Numbered from the stretch's first letter, positions 38,059 through 48,279 are shown. The stretch: DNA of 64,000 nucleotides from CAWHQZ01 sp963831645 (GCA_963831645.1 CAWHQZ010000017.1:124001-188000), one strand, 5' to 3'. The notes: generated by a model from the letters alone, not told the origin. Made by a program: numbers and translations.

Positions 38059-39526
38059 ATGATACGCACCGGCAACGAGTACCGCCAATCTCTGCGCGAC
38101 GGCCGTGAGGTCTGGATCAACGGCGAAAAGGTGCGTGATGTGCCGACCCATCCGAGCTTCAAGCCGGTGGTCGATGTGCGCGCCCGCATTTATGACATGC
38201 AGCACGAGCAGGCGACACGCGATGTGATGACCTATGATGAAAATGGCGAGCGCTTCGCTATCGGCCTGCGGCTGCCCTTCGAGCAGAAGGACTGGACCGA
38301 CAAGCGCCGGGCCGTCGACACGGTCACCTCCGAAATCGGCGGCGTCGTCACCCGCGTCGGCGACGAGACCATCGGCGAGATGTGGTCGCTGTGGGACGGC
38401 AAGGACATCCTGAACGAGATCGATGCCCGCTTCGCGCGCAACATCGAGCGCCACATCCTCGAGGCCATCAAGGCCGATCCGTTCCACGTCTCGGCCAATA
38501 CCGATCCCAAGGGCGACCGTTCCAAGCGCCCGCAGGATCAGGACCCCGACATGCTGGTGCATGTGGTCAAGGAGACCGATGCCGGCATCGTTATTCGCGG
38601 CGCCAAGTACGAAACCGCCGCGGCCTACGCCGATCAGGCGTTCCTCAAACCCACCATCGCCAACTGGGGCGACGCGAAGCTCTCCGAATATGCGCTTGGC
38701 TGTATCGTCAAGATGAACGCGCCGGGGGTCAAGCACATCTGCCGGACCGGGTTTGCCGGACGCGCGCCGGCGCGCGATTATCCGCTCGCCAGCCGCTTCG
38801 ACGAGATCGATGCCCTGGTGATCCTCGACAACGTGCTGATCCCCTGGGAGGATGTCCTCTTCTATCAGCACACGCGGGCGGCCGGTTTCATCCGCCAGAC
38901 CCTGCACCGCTACTCGGCCTTTCCCTTCGTGCAGCGCACTCTTTCGGTGGCCGATCTCATGATCGGCGCGGCGCTGTGGAACGCGCAGGCAGACCGGGCT
39001 CGAACAGCAGCAGGCGGTGCAGGAGAAGCTGTCCGAGCTGGCGATCTGGCGCGAGGGCATCAACGCTCACCTCACCGCGGCGGTGGCCATGGGTGAGAAA
39101 AGCCCCAACGGGCTGCTCATGCCGAACCAGTCGCTGCTGTTCACCGGCCGCTGCCATGCGCTCAACAACCTGCCGCGCATGATGCATATCGCGCGCGAGC
39201 TGTGCGGCGGCCAGATTTGCGTCACCCCGGATGCCGCCATGTTCGAGCACCCGGAAACCAGAAGTTGGACGGACAAGTACTACACCATCAGTGAGGAATG
39301 GGTGGCGGAGGACCGCCGCAAGCTGCTGGCGCTCGCCCGCGATCTGCTGAACTCCGACTATGCGGGCCACCGGCTGACGTTTCAGCTGTTCGCCCAGTCA
39401 CCGCCCTTTGCGCAGTCGGCTGCCGTCTATCGCTCGTTCGACTGGGACAGCCCGCTCCGGCTGGCCCAGAAGGCAGGCGGCCTCTCCGATCGCATCTGGG
39501 GCATGCACAGGCAGGCTGCCGAATAA
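38059..39526 (+). CDS. HpaB-type flavin-dependent monooxygenase; frameshifted
   Basis: About 488 residues when joined. MIRTGNEYRQSLRDGREVWINGEKV is the hallmark start of 4-hydroxyphenylacetate 3-hydroxylase family enzymes. DNVLIPWEDVLFY and MHIARELCGGQICVTPD are other family blocks. The frame breaks at about 38989-38992: ALWNAQ continues as TGLEQQQAVQEKL one base over. The enzyme uses FADH2 from the preceding reductase to hydroxylate a phenolic or heteroaromatic substrate. The actual substrate is unknown. The stop overlaps the next start (TAATG). Confidence 0.85.
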
Positions 39527-39942
39527 TGACGGCGCACAGGCGAATTCGGCCGTTCAACACCAAGGATACCTATCCTGAGCAGAAGCTCGACAACGATCTC
39601 TGCCAGGCCGTCGTCGCCAGAGGCGCCATGGTTTTCCTGCGCGGTCAGGTGTCACAGGATCTCGACACGCGCCAGTCGCTGCATGCCGGCGATGCCGCGG
39701 CCCAGACGGCAAAAACCATGCAGAATATCAAGCTGCTGATGGCGGAGGCCGGCGGATCGCTCGACCACATTTGCCGCATCGTCGTCTATCTGACCGACGT
39801 CCGCTACCGCGAGGCCGTCTACCGTGAGATGGGGAAGTGGCTCAAGGGCGTCTTTCCGTGTTCGACCGGCCTGGTCATCACGGCGCTTGCCCGCCCCGAA
39901 TGGATTGTCGAAATTGAAGTGACCGCCGTCATTCCCGACTAA
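39526..39942 (+). CDS. ridA: RidA-family enamine/imine deaminase
   Basis: 138 residues of the RidA (YjgF/L-PSP) fold: GAMVFLRGQVSQDLDT, NIKLLMAEAGGSLDHICRIVVYLTD, and a C-terminal EIEVTAVIPD. Such proteins hydrolyse reactive enamine/imine products of amine or amino-acid oxidation. That fits a DadA-like oxidase in the same cluster. TAATG overlap with the monooxygenase gene. It belongs to a divergent subfamily rather than the housekeeping archetype (inference). Confidence 0.85.
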   Translation: MTAHRRIRPFNTKDTYPEQKLDNDLCQAVVARGAMVFLRGQVSQDLDTRQSLHAGDAAAQTAKTMQNIKLLMAEAGGSLDHICRIVVYLTDVRYREAVYREMGKWLKGVFPCSTGLVITALARPEWIVEIEVTAVIPD

Positions 39943-40040
39943 AGCATACTCCGCCAAAGTGCGCGCACTTTGGCGATAAGAGTATGCTCCAGTACTTGAA
40001 TCTGGCGCATTTTCTTGTCGGCGAAGTGATTCCACTTCGC
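39943..40040. repeat. Palindromic intergenic element, copy 3, plus adjoining hairpin
   Basis: Outer arms AGCATACTC (39943-39951) and GAGTATGCT (39980-39988) enclose a 24-base palindrome at 39952-39975 (CGCCAAAGTGCG and complement). The tail ATCTGGCGCA matches copy 1. A second perfect hairpin GCGAAGTG-ATTC-CACTTCGC occupies 40021-40040, just before the Rieske gene's ribosome site. Compared with copy 1, both arms have changed together so that pairing is kept. Confidence 0.8.
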
Positions 40041-40066
40041 CGGAAAAGGCGCAAAGGAGGACTGCC

Positions 40067-41249
40067 ATGGCGCTGTCCGCGGAGACCGAGGCCATTCTTC
40101 AGGGTTTGCGGGAGGTCGCCCGCGCGCCTCTGGCGGAAGCCTTCACGGTGCCGCCGGCCATCTATTCTTCCGCCGAAGTCCACCGTATCGAGCGCGAACG
40201 CATCTTCGCGACCGAGTGGCAATGTCCCGGCCTCGCGGCCGATATTCCTGAGCCCGGCGACTACCTCACCTTCACGATCAACGATCAGCCGTTTTTCTCC
40301 ATTCGCGGCAAGGACGGGCTCGTCCGGTCGTTTTCCAACGTGTGCCTGCATCGCATGATGACGTTGCTGCGGGATCGGGGAAAGTGCCGGAAAATCGTTT
40401 GTCCTTACCATGCCTGGACCTACGACATCGAAGGCAAAGTCATCGGCGCCGGTTACATGGGTCACCGCGATCCGGAATTCGAAAAGAAGGGCTACCGATT
40501 GCCCGAATTGCGTACCGAAATCTGGCATGGCTGGATCTACGTGACCCTCAGCCCGGATACGCCGTCCGTCGCGATCCTGTTGGAAGAACTCGAGCCGGAA
40601 GATCGCGCGCTACCGTCTGGCCGACTATTTATCGGTCGCCCGCCAGGACCACGTCTGGCAAACGAACTGGAAGCTCCTCACTGAAAACTTCATGGAAGGT
40701 TATCACCTGCCGGTAGCGCATCGCGAGACCGTCGGCGCCTGGATGCCGATCGATACCGTGCTCTTTCCGGAGAAAGTCCACCAGGCGTTCACCTGGCAGA
40801 CCTTCGAGAAGGATGAAAACGCCAAGTACGGCCGCGCCCACCCGGCCAACACGAGGCTCGAAGGCAAATGGCGCCATACGACCGTGATGCCCACCGTCTT
40901 CCCATGCCATATGTATGTGCTGGCGCCCGATCACATGTGGTATTTGAGCCTGCGCCCCAAAAACGTGGAGGAAGTTCACGTACGCTTTGGCTTGGCTCTG
41001 GCGCCGGAGGTTCACGACGCCCTGGGCGACGGCCGCGAACAGTGGCTCACGGAGGTGATCGCCTTCTTCGACAAGGTCAACGGCGAAGACAGGTTTGTCG
41101 TGGAGGGCATTGCCGAAGGTTCGCGAGCGCCCCTCGCCAGGTCAGGCCCGCTGAGTTGGCTGGAACGTGAAATCCACGACTTCGCGCGCTACCTCGACCA
41201 CCGCCTCAACGGCCAGCCCGCCCAATCCTTGCGGGAAGCAGCCGAGTGA
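40067..41249 (+). CDS. Rieske non-haem iron oxygenase, alpha subunit; frameshifted
   Basis: About 393 residues when joined. The Rieske [2Fe-2S] ligands are CLHRMM and CPYHAWTY. The mononuclear iron site is in ENFMEGYHLPVAH. One extra G near 40599-40601 splits the gene: EPEIARYRLADYLSV restores the frame. The AAAGGAGG ribosome site at 40053-40060 decides the ATG at 40067. The layout resembles ring-hydroxylating or N-demethylating (GbcA/CntA-like) enzymes; the substrate cannot be read. No reductase partner is nearby. Confidence 0.85.
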
Positions 41250-41923
41250 CTTTTTCGATCGCCGGGCGCTGTGCCGGCTCGGGCGCTTTTGGCGTGGCCA
41301 TCGCTACCTCCTCGATTTGCGTCGGGGCGCGTTGTCCTCATGGACGCGCAGGCGTGGGCGCCGTTTCGACACAGAACGTGACCGATCCGAATCTCGGACC
41401 CCTCGTCCTCGACGCTATGGAGAAGGGAAAGTCTGCGCGCCAGGCGATCGATGAAGTCGTGGAGGGGCGGCCATTCATCGCCTACCGGCAACTTACCGCG
41501 GTCGATAGAAATGGCGGCTCGGCATCCTGGTCGGGCGAACATATTCTGGGTACCCATGGGGTTTCCGAGGCGCGCGACTGCGTGGCCGCCGGCAACCTGC
41601 TGAAGACCGCCTCGCTGCCGGCCGCCATGACCGCGGCGTTCGCCGGCAACGCCGGCGAGCACCTGGCCGAGCGCCTGCTGCGGTCGCTCGAAGCGGGCGT
41701 GGCCGCCGGGGGCGAAGAAGGCCCGGTGCGCTCGGCCGCCCTTCTCGTCTACCATGAGCAGCCCTTTCCGCTGGTGAGTCTGCGCTGCGACTGGGACGAT
41801 CATGATCCGATCCGCGTCCTGCGCCAGTTATGGACGGATTACCGGCCGCAGATGGCGGCTTATCTCGCGCGCGCCATCGATCCGACCGCAGCGCCGAGCT
41901 ATGGCGTGCCCGGCGATCCCTGA
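41246..41923 (+). CDS. DUF1028 family protein
   Basis: 225 residues. The MTFSIAGRC...FGVAIATSS start, VGAVSTQNVTDPNLGP and GTHGVSEARDCVAAGN blocks are typical of DUF1028, an Ntn-hydrolase-like family often found with amino-acid or amide degradation genes. GTG start overlaps the Rieske stop (GTGA). Function not established. Confidence 0.88.
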   Translation: MTFSIAGRCAGSGAFGVAIATSSICVGARCPHGRAGVGAVSTQNVTDPNLGPLVLDAMEKGKSARQAIDEVVEGRPFIAYRQLTAVDRNGGSASWSGEHILGTHGVSEARDCVAAGNLLKTASLPAAMTAAFAGNAGEHLAERLLRSLEAGVAAGGEEGPVRSAALLVYHEQPFPLVSLRCDWDDHDPIRVLRQLWTDYRPQMAAYLARAIDPTAAPSYGVPGDP

Positions 41924-41933
41924 TCTCGACGCA

Positions 41934-43091
41934 TCAAGCTGAAACCGCATCCAGGAGCCGCGCCAGGAACCGGTCGCAAGCCGCCATCTGGCTTTCTTCG
42001 ACGTATTCATCGGGTTTATGGGCAACGGCGATGTCGCCTGGCCCGCACACCACCGTGGGCAGGCCCAGTCGCTCCTGGAAAAGTCCTCCCTCGGTGCCGA
42101 AGCTGATCTTGCCCAGGCTGTTGCCGCCGGTCAGCGCGCGCACGAAGGAGACGACCTCGCTGTCGGGGTTCGTGTTCAGGGCGGGATAGGCAGCGGCCGG
42201 CGTGAAGGCGATGTCGGCGCCGTGGAACACCCTCCGCGCATCGGTGACGATCCGTTCCGCCGCGGCTTCGATGCGCCTTACAATGGCGTGCGGATCATCT
42301 TCGGGAATGTAGCGGATCTCGTATTCGAACCGGCAGTGGTTGGGCACGATGTTGATTACTTCGCCGCCGGCGATGTTTCCGGCATGCAGTGTTGTATAAG
42401 GCACGACATAGTCTTGATCGGCAGGCCCGGTGGCCGCGATCTCGGCCTGGATGCTTCGGATCTCGCCGATGAGATCGCAAGCCAGATGCACCGCGTTGAC
42501 GGTCGTGGGAGCGATACTGGAGTGGGCCTCGAGACCCCGGCAGGCAACCCGCATCCCCACCTTGCCCTTGTGCGCGGTTACCACCTGCAGACTCGTGGGT
42601 TCGCCTACGATACAGAAGCGCGGCCGAAGCGGCAGTCCCGCCATCATGTCGATCAGCCGCCGGACACCGATGCAACCGACCTCTTCGTCGTAGCTCACGG
42701 CAAGCTGCAGAGGGACGGCGAGCCGCCGTTTCCCCGCTTCGCGGAACATTCCGAGGCAGCAGGCGATGAAGCCCTTCATATCAGCGCTGCCCCGCGCATA
42801 GAGCCGGCTTTCGTCCCTTCTCAGCGTGAACGGGTCTGAGGACCAGGCCTGGCCCTCGGTGGGAACGACGTCGCTATGGCCGGAAAGGAGGATTCCCTGC
42901 CGATCCTGAGGACCGATGGTCGAAAAGAGATTGGCCTTCGTTCCATCCTCGCTCGAGATGAGCGAACACTCGGCACCCATGGACCGAGCCTCGTTCTGCA
43001 GGAAGCCAATGAGGTCGAGGTTGCTGTCGCGGCTCACCGTCGGAAAGGCGACGAGCTTTGCAAGATAGTCGATGCTGGATGATGGGGTCAT
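41934..43091 (-). CDS. M20 family deacylase, acetylornithine-deacetylase-like (ArgE/DapE)
   Basis: 385 residues with metal sites LLSGHSDVVP (His/Asp), GSADMKG (bridging Asp), SYDEEVGCIG (catalytic Glu pair), GEPTS and late HKPDEYV. The dimerisation lid lies in the middle (GLEAHSSIAP). Hydrolyses N-acyl amino acids. Start ATG 43091; an upstream open frame of 46 codons is not typical. Convergent with DUF1028, 10 bases apart. Likely part of the same catabolic cluster although on the other strand, so a biosynthetic argE role is not assumed. Confidence 0.82.
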   Translation of the reverse strand: MTPSSSIDYLAKLVAFPTVSRDSNLDLIGFLQNEARSMGAECSLISSEDGTKANLFSTIGPQDRQGILLSGHSDVVPTEGQAWSSDPFTLRRDESRLYARGSADMKGFIACCLGMFREAGKRRLAVPLQLAVSYDEEVGCIGVRRLIDMMAGLPLRPRFCIVGEPTSLQVVTAHKGKVGMRVACRGLEAHSSIAPTTVNAVHLACDLIGEIRSIQAEIAATGPADQDYVVPYTTLHAGNIAGGEVINIVPNHCRFEYEIRYIPEDDPHAIVRRIEAAAERIVTDARRVFHGADIAFTPAAAYPALNTNPDSEVVSFVRALTGGNSLGKISFGTEGGLFQERLGLPTVVCGPGDIAVAHKPDEYVEESQMAACDRFLARLLDAVSA

Positions 43092-43310
43092 TGCTCTTTG
43101 GAGGCGTAAAGGTGGCTGGATGAACTCGGTCCGACGCGGTTCTTCTGCGACAGCTAGCAGAGCGGCAACGCGAACAAAAGCTGGCACCGGCGCCTTGCTA
43201 GCCCGGTCAGTTCTACCACTTGCAGCCAAGCGCCAAGGGCGGCAGGACGGCTCGTGACCCGAAGCGGAAATAAGCCGATCCGTCCGACCAAAAAAGCAAA
43301 TTCCGAGGAT
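43092..43310. other. Gap between deacylase and AlgE-like gene
   Basis: About 220 bases upstream of the M20 gene and after the AlgE-like stop. No gene or clear structure seen; likely holds the M20 promoter. Confidence 0.4.
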
Positions 43311-44715
43311 TTAAAATCGCAACTGCACTTCTGCTCCGACGAAATGGACCGTCTTCGCTGATCCCGTCTCCTCGATGAAACGCCCTGGCTCGAACATGGA
43401 GTAGGTAGCCTCGATATCGACGCCGCGGGTCGGTGACCATCCGAGCACTATGTCGCCCTGGGTACCGATGTAGCGTGCGCAGCTACCGTCCGATGTCCGA
43501 ATGAGATTGCCCGGATTGTCGTAGACGCCATCGCCCAGGCTTTCACGCCAATAGAAGACGGTTGCACCACGCAATGACCAGCCCTGTCCGAGATCAAAGC
43601 CGATTGCAGGGTGAAGGTTAAGAAGATTCCGTGGGCCGATGAGACCGATCTCTCCGAAATATTTCCCTTTCGGAAATAAGGCATTGAACGTGTTGAGTGT
43701 AGAATCGTTCGGATTCCTGTCTCCGCTGATCGCGTTGGCACGAAGCTCTGCGAACGGCGTCAGGGGCAAGTCTGCGAACGTATAGCCCGTGTCGGTCGCG
43801 ACGGACCAGGCAAGGATCTCGCCGGTTCCGAAGGTGCCGGACTGCAGATGCCCTTCGAAGTTCCATGTCCAATTGCCGTGATCTCCAAAGAAACGAGACC
43901 CAATGGTATGGCGGGTCTCCGACCCGACTCCCTGCTCGTACTCGGCCACCTCATTGGCATACCCGATGTAGAACAGGTCGAGCCCAGAAAAGATACTAAT
44001 CAGCGGGAGCGCCCGCGTCGCGTACACCGCCCACAGCTCGCGTGAATCGTCTGTCACGTCATCGAAATTGTAGAAGTCGTTTTCGACGGGCTGCATGAAG
44101 AACGTGTCGATCAGCCATTGGCCGGTCTCGATCCGTCCGAGGCCACCGTCAAAGGCCTGGGGAACATTTGGTCCAAACCGCAAGCCGATCAGTCGCTCGG
44201 ACCCGTAGGCCAGCAACTGACGTCCGCCTTGCAGCGTCAGCGCGCCGATATCAGCAGGCAAACGGACCTGCGCGAACGCCTGAAGAAGATCAAGGCCAGT
44301 CTCGTCCACTGGGCTTGGCGACGGCTCCATGTCGACGGCCCACGCGCCGACAAGCTGGGTAAACATGCGCACGTTGTCCCCAAGATGAAGGTCGGCGTAA
44401 GGCATTGTCCGGAACCAGCCATAGCCATCATCAGGTGCTGGGGCGTCGCCCCAAAGGTTGTTGGCGTACTGCTCATAGCGACCGCGCAGGTCAGCACCGA
44501 GCGTGAGATAACGGGTACCGTACGCGTCGAGCGGTATGAACTTGTAGGCCTCCCACCAGGCGCCAGTCCGGTTTGAGGGATCGCGCAGATAGGAGTAGTC
44601 CTCACCATATCGCGCGTTGTCGAATGCCGGCGGTTCAGGCTTGTCCTGTGCCTCAACGATGGTCGGCAGAGAGGCGATGATCCATGCGACGAAAATCTGC
44701 CCCGCCTGTCTTCAC
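43311..44715 (-). CDS. Alginate-export-family outer-membrane protein (AlgE-like); likely frameshift at 5' end
   Basis: About 467 residues. After a signal region (FVAWIIASLPTIVEA) comes the typical YLRDPSNRTGAWWEAYKFIPL, YLTLGADLRGRYEQY and GYGWFRT segments of PF13372, then alternating beta-strands ending ...FVGAEVQLRF with a terminal Phe. An outer-membrane barrel, probably a substrate-specific porin. There is no ATG/GTG/TTG in frame ahead of the signal region. A GTG at 44715 reaches it if one C of CCCC at 44700-44703 is an extra base, so an indel is suspected. Downstream in the hydrolase operon. Confidence 0.75.
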
Positions 44716-44803
44716 AACACGCCGGTGTGTCCCGTTGCACAAGGGCGGGACGTGGATCAGCTGATCGATCGACATTGCCGGCAGTTCGAAAGCGGCGTCA
44801 AGG

Positions 44804-45172
44804 TCAATTTCCCATACGGGGTCTGTCCTCGATATCGTGCCAGGCGACGAGAAGGAACCCTCGACCAGTCCCTGATGCTCGAAGAAGCCATTGGCGGCTA
44901 TGAGGCGGAGCCATCTCTCAGAAGCGATTGACAGTGAACGTGACCATCAGCGTGAAGCCGGCGAGGGCAAATGCCCCGACCCAGCGGTACACTCTGGTCA
45001 GGATAAGGGCCGCCGCGCCAAGCTCCAGCGCAATTGTGGCCGCCGCCAGCGGCGCCGGAGGCGACAGCCCGAAATGCTGCATCTCAGCGTTGGCCCTCGA
45101 GAAATCCGTAAGCTTATTGAAACCGCCTTGAAGATACGCCGCGCACGGGCCGAGCAAAGCTACCCATCGCAC
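44804..45172 (-). pseudogene. DoxX-family membrane protein, decayed
   Basis: The N-terminal part reads GGFNKLTDFSRANAEMQHFGLSPPAP, then ELGAAALIL and YRWVGAFALAGFTLMVTFTVNRF, all typical of DoxX. A TGA stop at 44918-44920 sits where Trp is expected. Beyond it, family-like segments ANGFFEHQGLVEG and FLLVAWHDIED appear in two other frames, ending at 44804. One stop plus two shifts in 120 codons indicates real decay. The N-terminus is also uncertain. Confidence 0.65.
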
Positions 45173-45259
45173 GGCGGGCGCCCCGAGATCGGTCGAAGCA
45201 TGGCAATGAGGGCCGCATCCTTCTCCGCAAGCTACGTTATGTTTGCATACTTTCGACCA

Positions 45260-47224
45260 TCACACGGCCCAGCACGAGCACCCGAATGCGCCCCAAAACG
45301 ACCGCGCATCCGATGTCGGCAAGTGAGCCGACCAGGCTGTCGCGTGTGCGTGGCCATGGATGCTGCAAGCGTTGGAGCAGCCGCAGCCCGCGATAAACGC
45401 CTGTCTGTGCGCGGGGCTCACCGCATCTGCACGCTTCTGATATCCACCATAAGCTTTCACCGGCGACCAATCGGGCATTGCCGGCGGCAGCGGCGGCGCC
45501 AGGCCCATGAAATCTCCATCCGAATGCACCGGCTTTCCGCCGAGGAGCGTCAAGACCGAGGTGATGTCCTGGATGGTGTCCTCCGGCACCGCGAAGTAGT
45601 CGTCGGAAAGTACGGCCAGATCGGCAAGCTGGCCGACTTTGATTTGGCCCTTCTTGCCCGCTTCCGTCGAGAACCAGCCATTGGCTTCTGTCCACAGACG
45701 CAGGGCCTCTTCGCGATCGAGACGGTTGGCTGAGGGATAGAGCGTGAGGCCTGCGAGCGTCTTGCCGGTCACCAGCCAGGCGAGCGACACCCAGGGATTA
45801 TAAGAGGCGACCCGCGTCGCGTCGGTACCCCCGCCGACCGGCACGCCGGCTTGCAGCATGCGGCGGATGGGCGGCGTGCGCTCGGCCGCCTTGTTGCCGT
45901 AGCGCTCGACAAAATACTCGCCCTGGTAGGCCATGCGGTGCTGCACGGCGATGCCACCACCCAGCGCGGCAATGCGATCGATGTTGCGGTCACTAATGGT
46001 CTCGCAATGGTCGAAAAACCAATGCAATCCGTTGAAGGGAACGTCCCTGTTGACCTTCTCGTACACGTCGAGCGCGCGCGTGATGGTCTCATTGTAGGTG
46101 GCGTGCAGACGCCAGGGCCACCGGTTCTCCGCCAGCAGGCGGATGACCGGCTCCAGATCACCCTCCATGTTCGCTGGCATGTCGGGCCGGTCGACGCGGA
46201 AATCCTCGAAATCGGCGGCGCTGTAGACCAGCATCTCGCCGGCGCCATTGTGGCGATAGAGATCATCGCCCTGCCCAGGCTTCACTTGTCCGGACCAGCT
46301 CCTGAAATCGTTGAGCTCATCCTTCGGCTTTTGGGTGAAGAGATTGTAGGCGATACGCACCGTCAGTAAGCCTTCGGCGTGCAATTCGTCGATGACGCGA
46401 TAGTCATCGGGATAGTTCTGGAAGCCGCCGCCGGCATCGATCACCCCGGTCACGCCCAGGCGATTGACTTCGCGCATGAAATGCCGAGTCGAGTTCTTCT
46501 GATATTCGAGGGGAAGCTTCGGCCCCTTGGCCAGCGTGGCATAGAGAATGGCGGCATTAGGTTGCGCCAGGAGCAGGCCCGTCGGATTCCCATGCCCGTC
46601 GCGCACGATCTCGCCACCGGGCGGATTGGGCGTGTCTTTGGTATAGCCGACGACTCTCAGCGCCGCGCCGTTGAGCAGGGCGCGGTCATAGAGATGCAGA
46701 ATGAATACCGGCGTGTTCGGCGCGACGGCATTCAGTTCGTCAAGGGTTGGCAGACGCTTCTCCGCAAACTGATGTTCAGTGAAGCCACCGACGACGCGCA
46801 CCCATTGCGGAGCGGGGGTGCGGTCGACTTGCTCCTTGAGCATGCGCATGGCCTCGGCAAGCGACCTGACACCGTCCCAGCGCAGTTCCATATTGTAGTT
46901 GAGGCCACCGCGGATGATGTGCATGTGACTGTCGATCAGCCCCGGAATGACCCGCCGGCGTTGCATGTCGATCGGTCGCACGCCCGGGCTAGCAACAGCC
47001 ATCACCTCCCGTTCACTGCCGACCGCGGCGAAGCGCCCGTCGCGTATGGCGATCGCCGTGACCTCAGGGTTCTGCCGATCGAGGGTGGTGATTTTTCCGT
47101 TCAGCAGAATGAGTTCGGGCGATTGGTTGAGAGCCTGGGCTGCCGATTTTTTGGATTTGATCGCCAGCCCGGCCGCAAGCGCGCCAAGCCCCGTAAGGAC
47201 GGTTCGACGGTTCGTGTTGATCAT
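45260..47224 (-). CDS. Exported amidohydrolase (YtcJ-like, twin-arginine signal)
   Basis: 654 residues starting MINTNRRTVLTGLGALAAGLA, a twin-arginine-type signal. The amidohydrolase core has GLIDSHMHI (metal-binding His pair), HWFFDHCETIS and GGGTDATRV. The C-terminus CGCSNACSIHGHAHATAW...CSCWAV is characteristic of a rhizobial amidohydrolase subgroup. Start ATG 47224 with GAAGGAA upstream. Substrate unknown. In line with the isochorismatase-family gene, the DoxX remnant and the AlgE-like porin. Confidence 0.85.
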   Translation of the reverse strand: MINTNRRTVLTGLGALAAGLAIKSKKSAAQALNQSPELILLNGKITTLDRQNPEVTAIAIRDGRFAAVGSEREVMAVASPGVRPIDMQRRRVIPGLIDSHMHIIRGGLNYNMELRWDGVRSLAEAMRMLKEQVDRTPAPQWVRVVGGFTEHQFAEKRLPTLDELNAVAPNTPVFILHLYDRALLNGAALRVVGYTKDTPNPPGGEIVRDGHGNPTGLLLAQPNAAILYATLAKGPKLPLEYQKNSTRHFMREVNRLGVTGVIDAGGGFQNYPDDYRVIDELHAEGLLTVRIAYNLFTQKPKDELNDFRSWSGQVKPGQGDDLYRHNGAGEMLVYSAADFEDFRVDRPDMPANMEGDLEPVIRLLAENRWPWRLHATYNETITRALDVYEKVNRDVPFNGLHWFFDHCETISDRNIDRIAALGGGIAVQHRMAYQGEYFVERYGNKAAERTPPIRRMLQAGVPVGGGTDATRVASYNPWVSLAWLVTGKTLAGLTLYPSANRLDREEALRLWTEANGWFSTEAGKKGQIKVGQLADLAVLSDDYFAVPEDTIQDITSVLTLLGGKPVHSDGDFMGLAPPLPPAMPDWSPVKAYGGYQKRADAVSPAHRQAFIAGCGCSNACSIHGHAHATAWSAHLPTSDARSFWGAFGCSCWAV

Positions 47225-47343
47225 GCCAATTCCTTCGCTCAATCCCTGTTGTCTTGACCAGGCCTTGGGATCGCGTGTCGTCGGAGACACCGACGACACG
47301 CGCCTGTTCAGTCTTCAGTGGAAACCCGGCTGCGGGTCCGTCG

Positions 47344-48198
47344 CTATGACTTTCTGCCCGAACGCGTGCCTGAGCGCTGCTCGGCAGCGCCCGTCTGCTG
47401 GGCGCCGCCCTCACCGGCGCTGCCGAACATCGTTTTCGCGTAATTGACACCCATGCCGTAGGCACCCGAGTGCTGGCGCACGACGTCGTTGACCGCCGCA
47501 TAAGTATCTTGGCGTCCCCAGTCCCGCTGCCATTCCAACATGACCTGCTGCCAGGTCACGGGAATGACACCCGCCTGGGCCATGCGCTGCACCGCCATGT
47601 CATGTGCCTCCTTCGAGGTGCCGCCCGAGGCGTCGGTCACCGCATAGACCTCATATCCCGCTCTTAGCGCCTCGATAGCCGGCATGGTCACGCACACCTC
47701 GGTCCAGAGCCCTGCGATCACCAGCTTCGGGCGCCCTGACTGCTTGGCCGCATCGCGGATGCGCTGATCATCCCACGCGTTCATACTGGTGCGATCGAAA
47801 GGCTTCTGGTCGGGATGGACGGCCTGGATTTCAGGCCAGATCGGGCCGCTGAAGGTCTGGGCGGCGACGGTGGTCAGGATCGTAGGGATTTTGAAGACCT
47901 TCGCCGCCTTGGTCAGGCCAATAGCGTTGTTGAGGATGATCGCGCGGTCGTGGCTTTGCACACCAAACGCCATCTGGGGCTGATGGTCGATCATGAGCAA
48001 GATGCTGTTCTGCGGCGTGAGCAGATCCGACGCGCCTTTGGGAGCAGCCGGCGTGGTTTTGCTCAAATCGGCGACAGCTTCCTGCGGCGGAGCCGTAATC
48101 TGCTCTTGCGCGGCGCCTATGCCGCACAAGGCCACGGTAAAGGCCAGTGCGACGACGGCTGGCGCCGCTTTAGTCCTCAACAAACTGATGTGTGTCAT
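47344..48198 (-). CDS. Isochorismatase-family cysteine hydrolase, secreted
   Basis: 284 residues with a signal peptide (PAVVALAFTVALCGIGAA). Catalytic elements: Asp in LLMIDHQPQM and Cys in GLWTEVCVTMPA. Family members hydrolyse small amides or esters. A 40-residue glycine/serine-rich C-terminal tail is extra. Start ATG 48198 behind GGAAGGAAGAG. First gene of the hydrolase operon, which ends at the AlgE-like gene. Confidence 0.85.
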   Translation of the reverse strand: MTHISLLRTKAAPAVVALAFTVALCGIGAAQEQITAPPQEAVADLSKTTPAAPKGASDLLTPQNSILLMIDHQPQMAFGVQSHDRAIILNNAIGLTKAAKVFKIPTILTTVAAQTFSGPIWPEIQAVHPDQKPFDRTSMNAWDDQRIRDAAKQSGRPKLVIAGLWTEVCVTMPAIEALRAGYEVYAVTDASGGTSKEAHDMAVQRMAQAGVIPVTWQQVMLEWQRDWGRQDTYAAVNDVVRQHSGAYGMGVNYAKTMFGSAGEGGAQQTGAAEQRSGTRSGRKS

Positions 48199-48279
48199 TG
48201 CGCTCTTCCTTCCTGCTCTTATGCATTCTTGCGTTACCAACGAGGGTCCATCGCGCTCTCGACGAAGGCGTTCATCCTG

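Noticed and set aside
39298..39525. Longer N-terminal extension of the RidA frame
   Set aside because: Lies inside the HpaB-type gene; the TAATG overlap at 39524 fixes the start at 39526.
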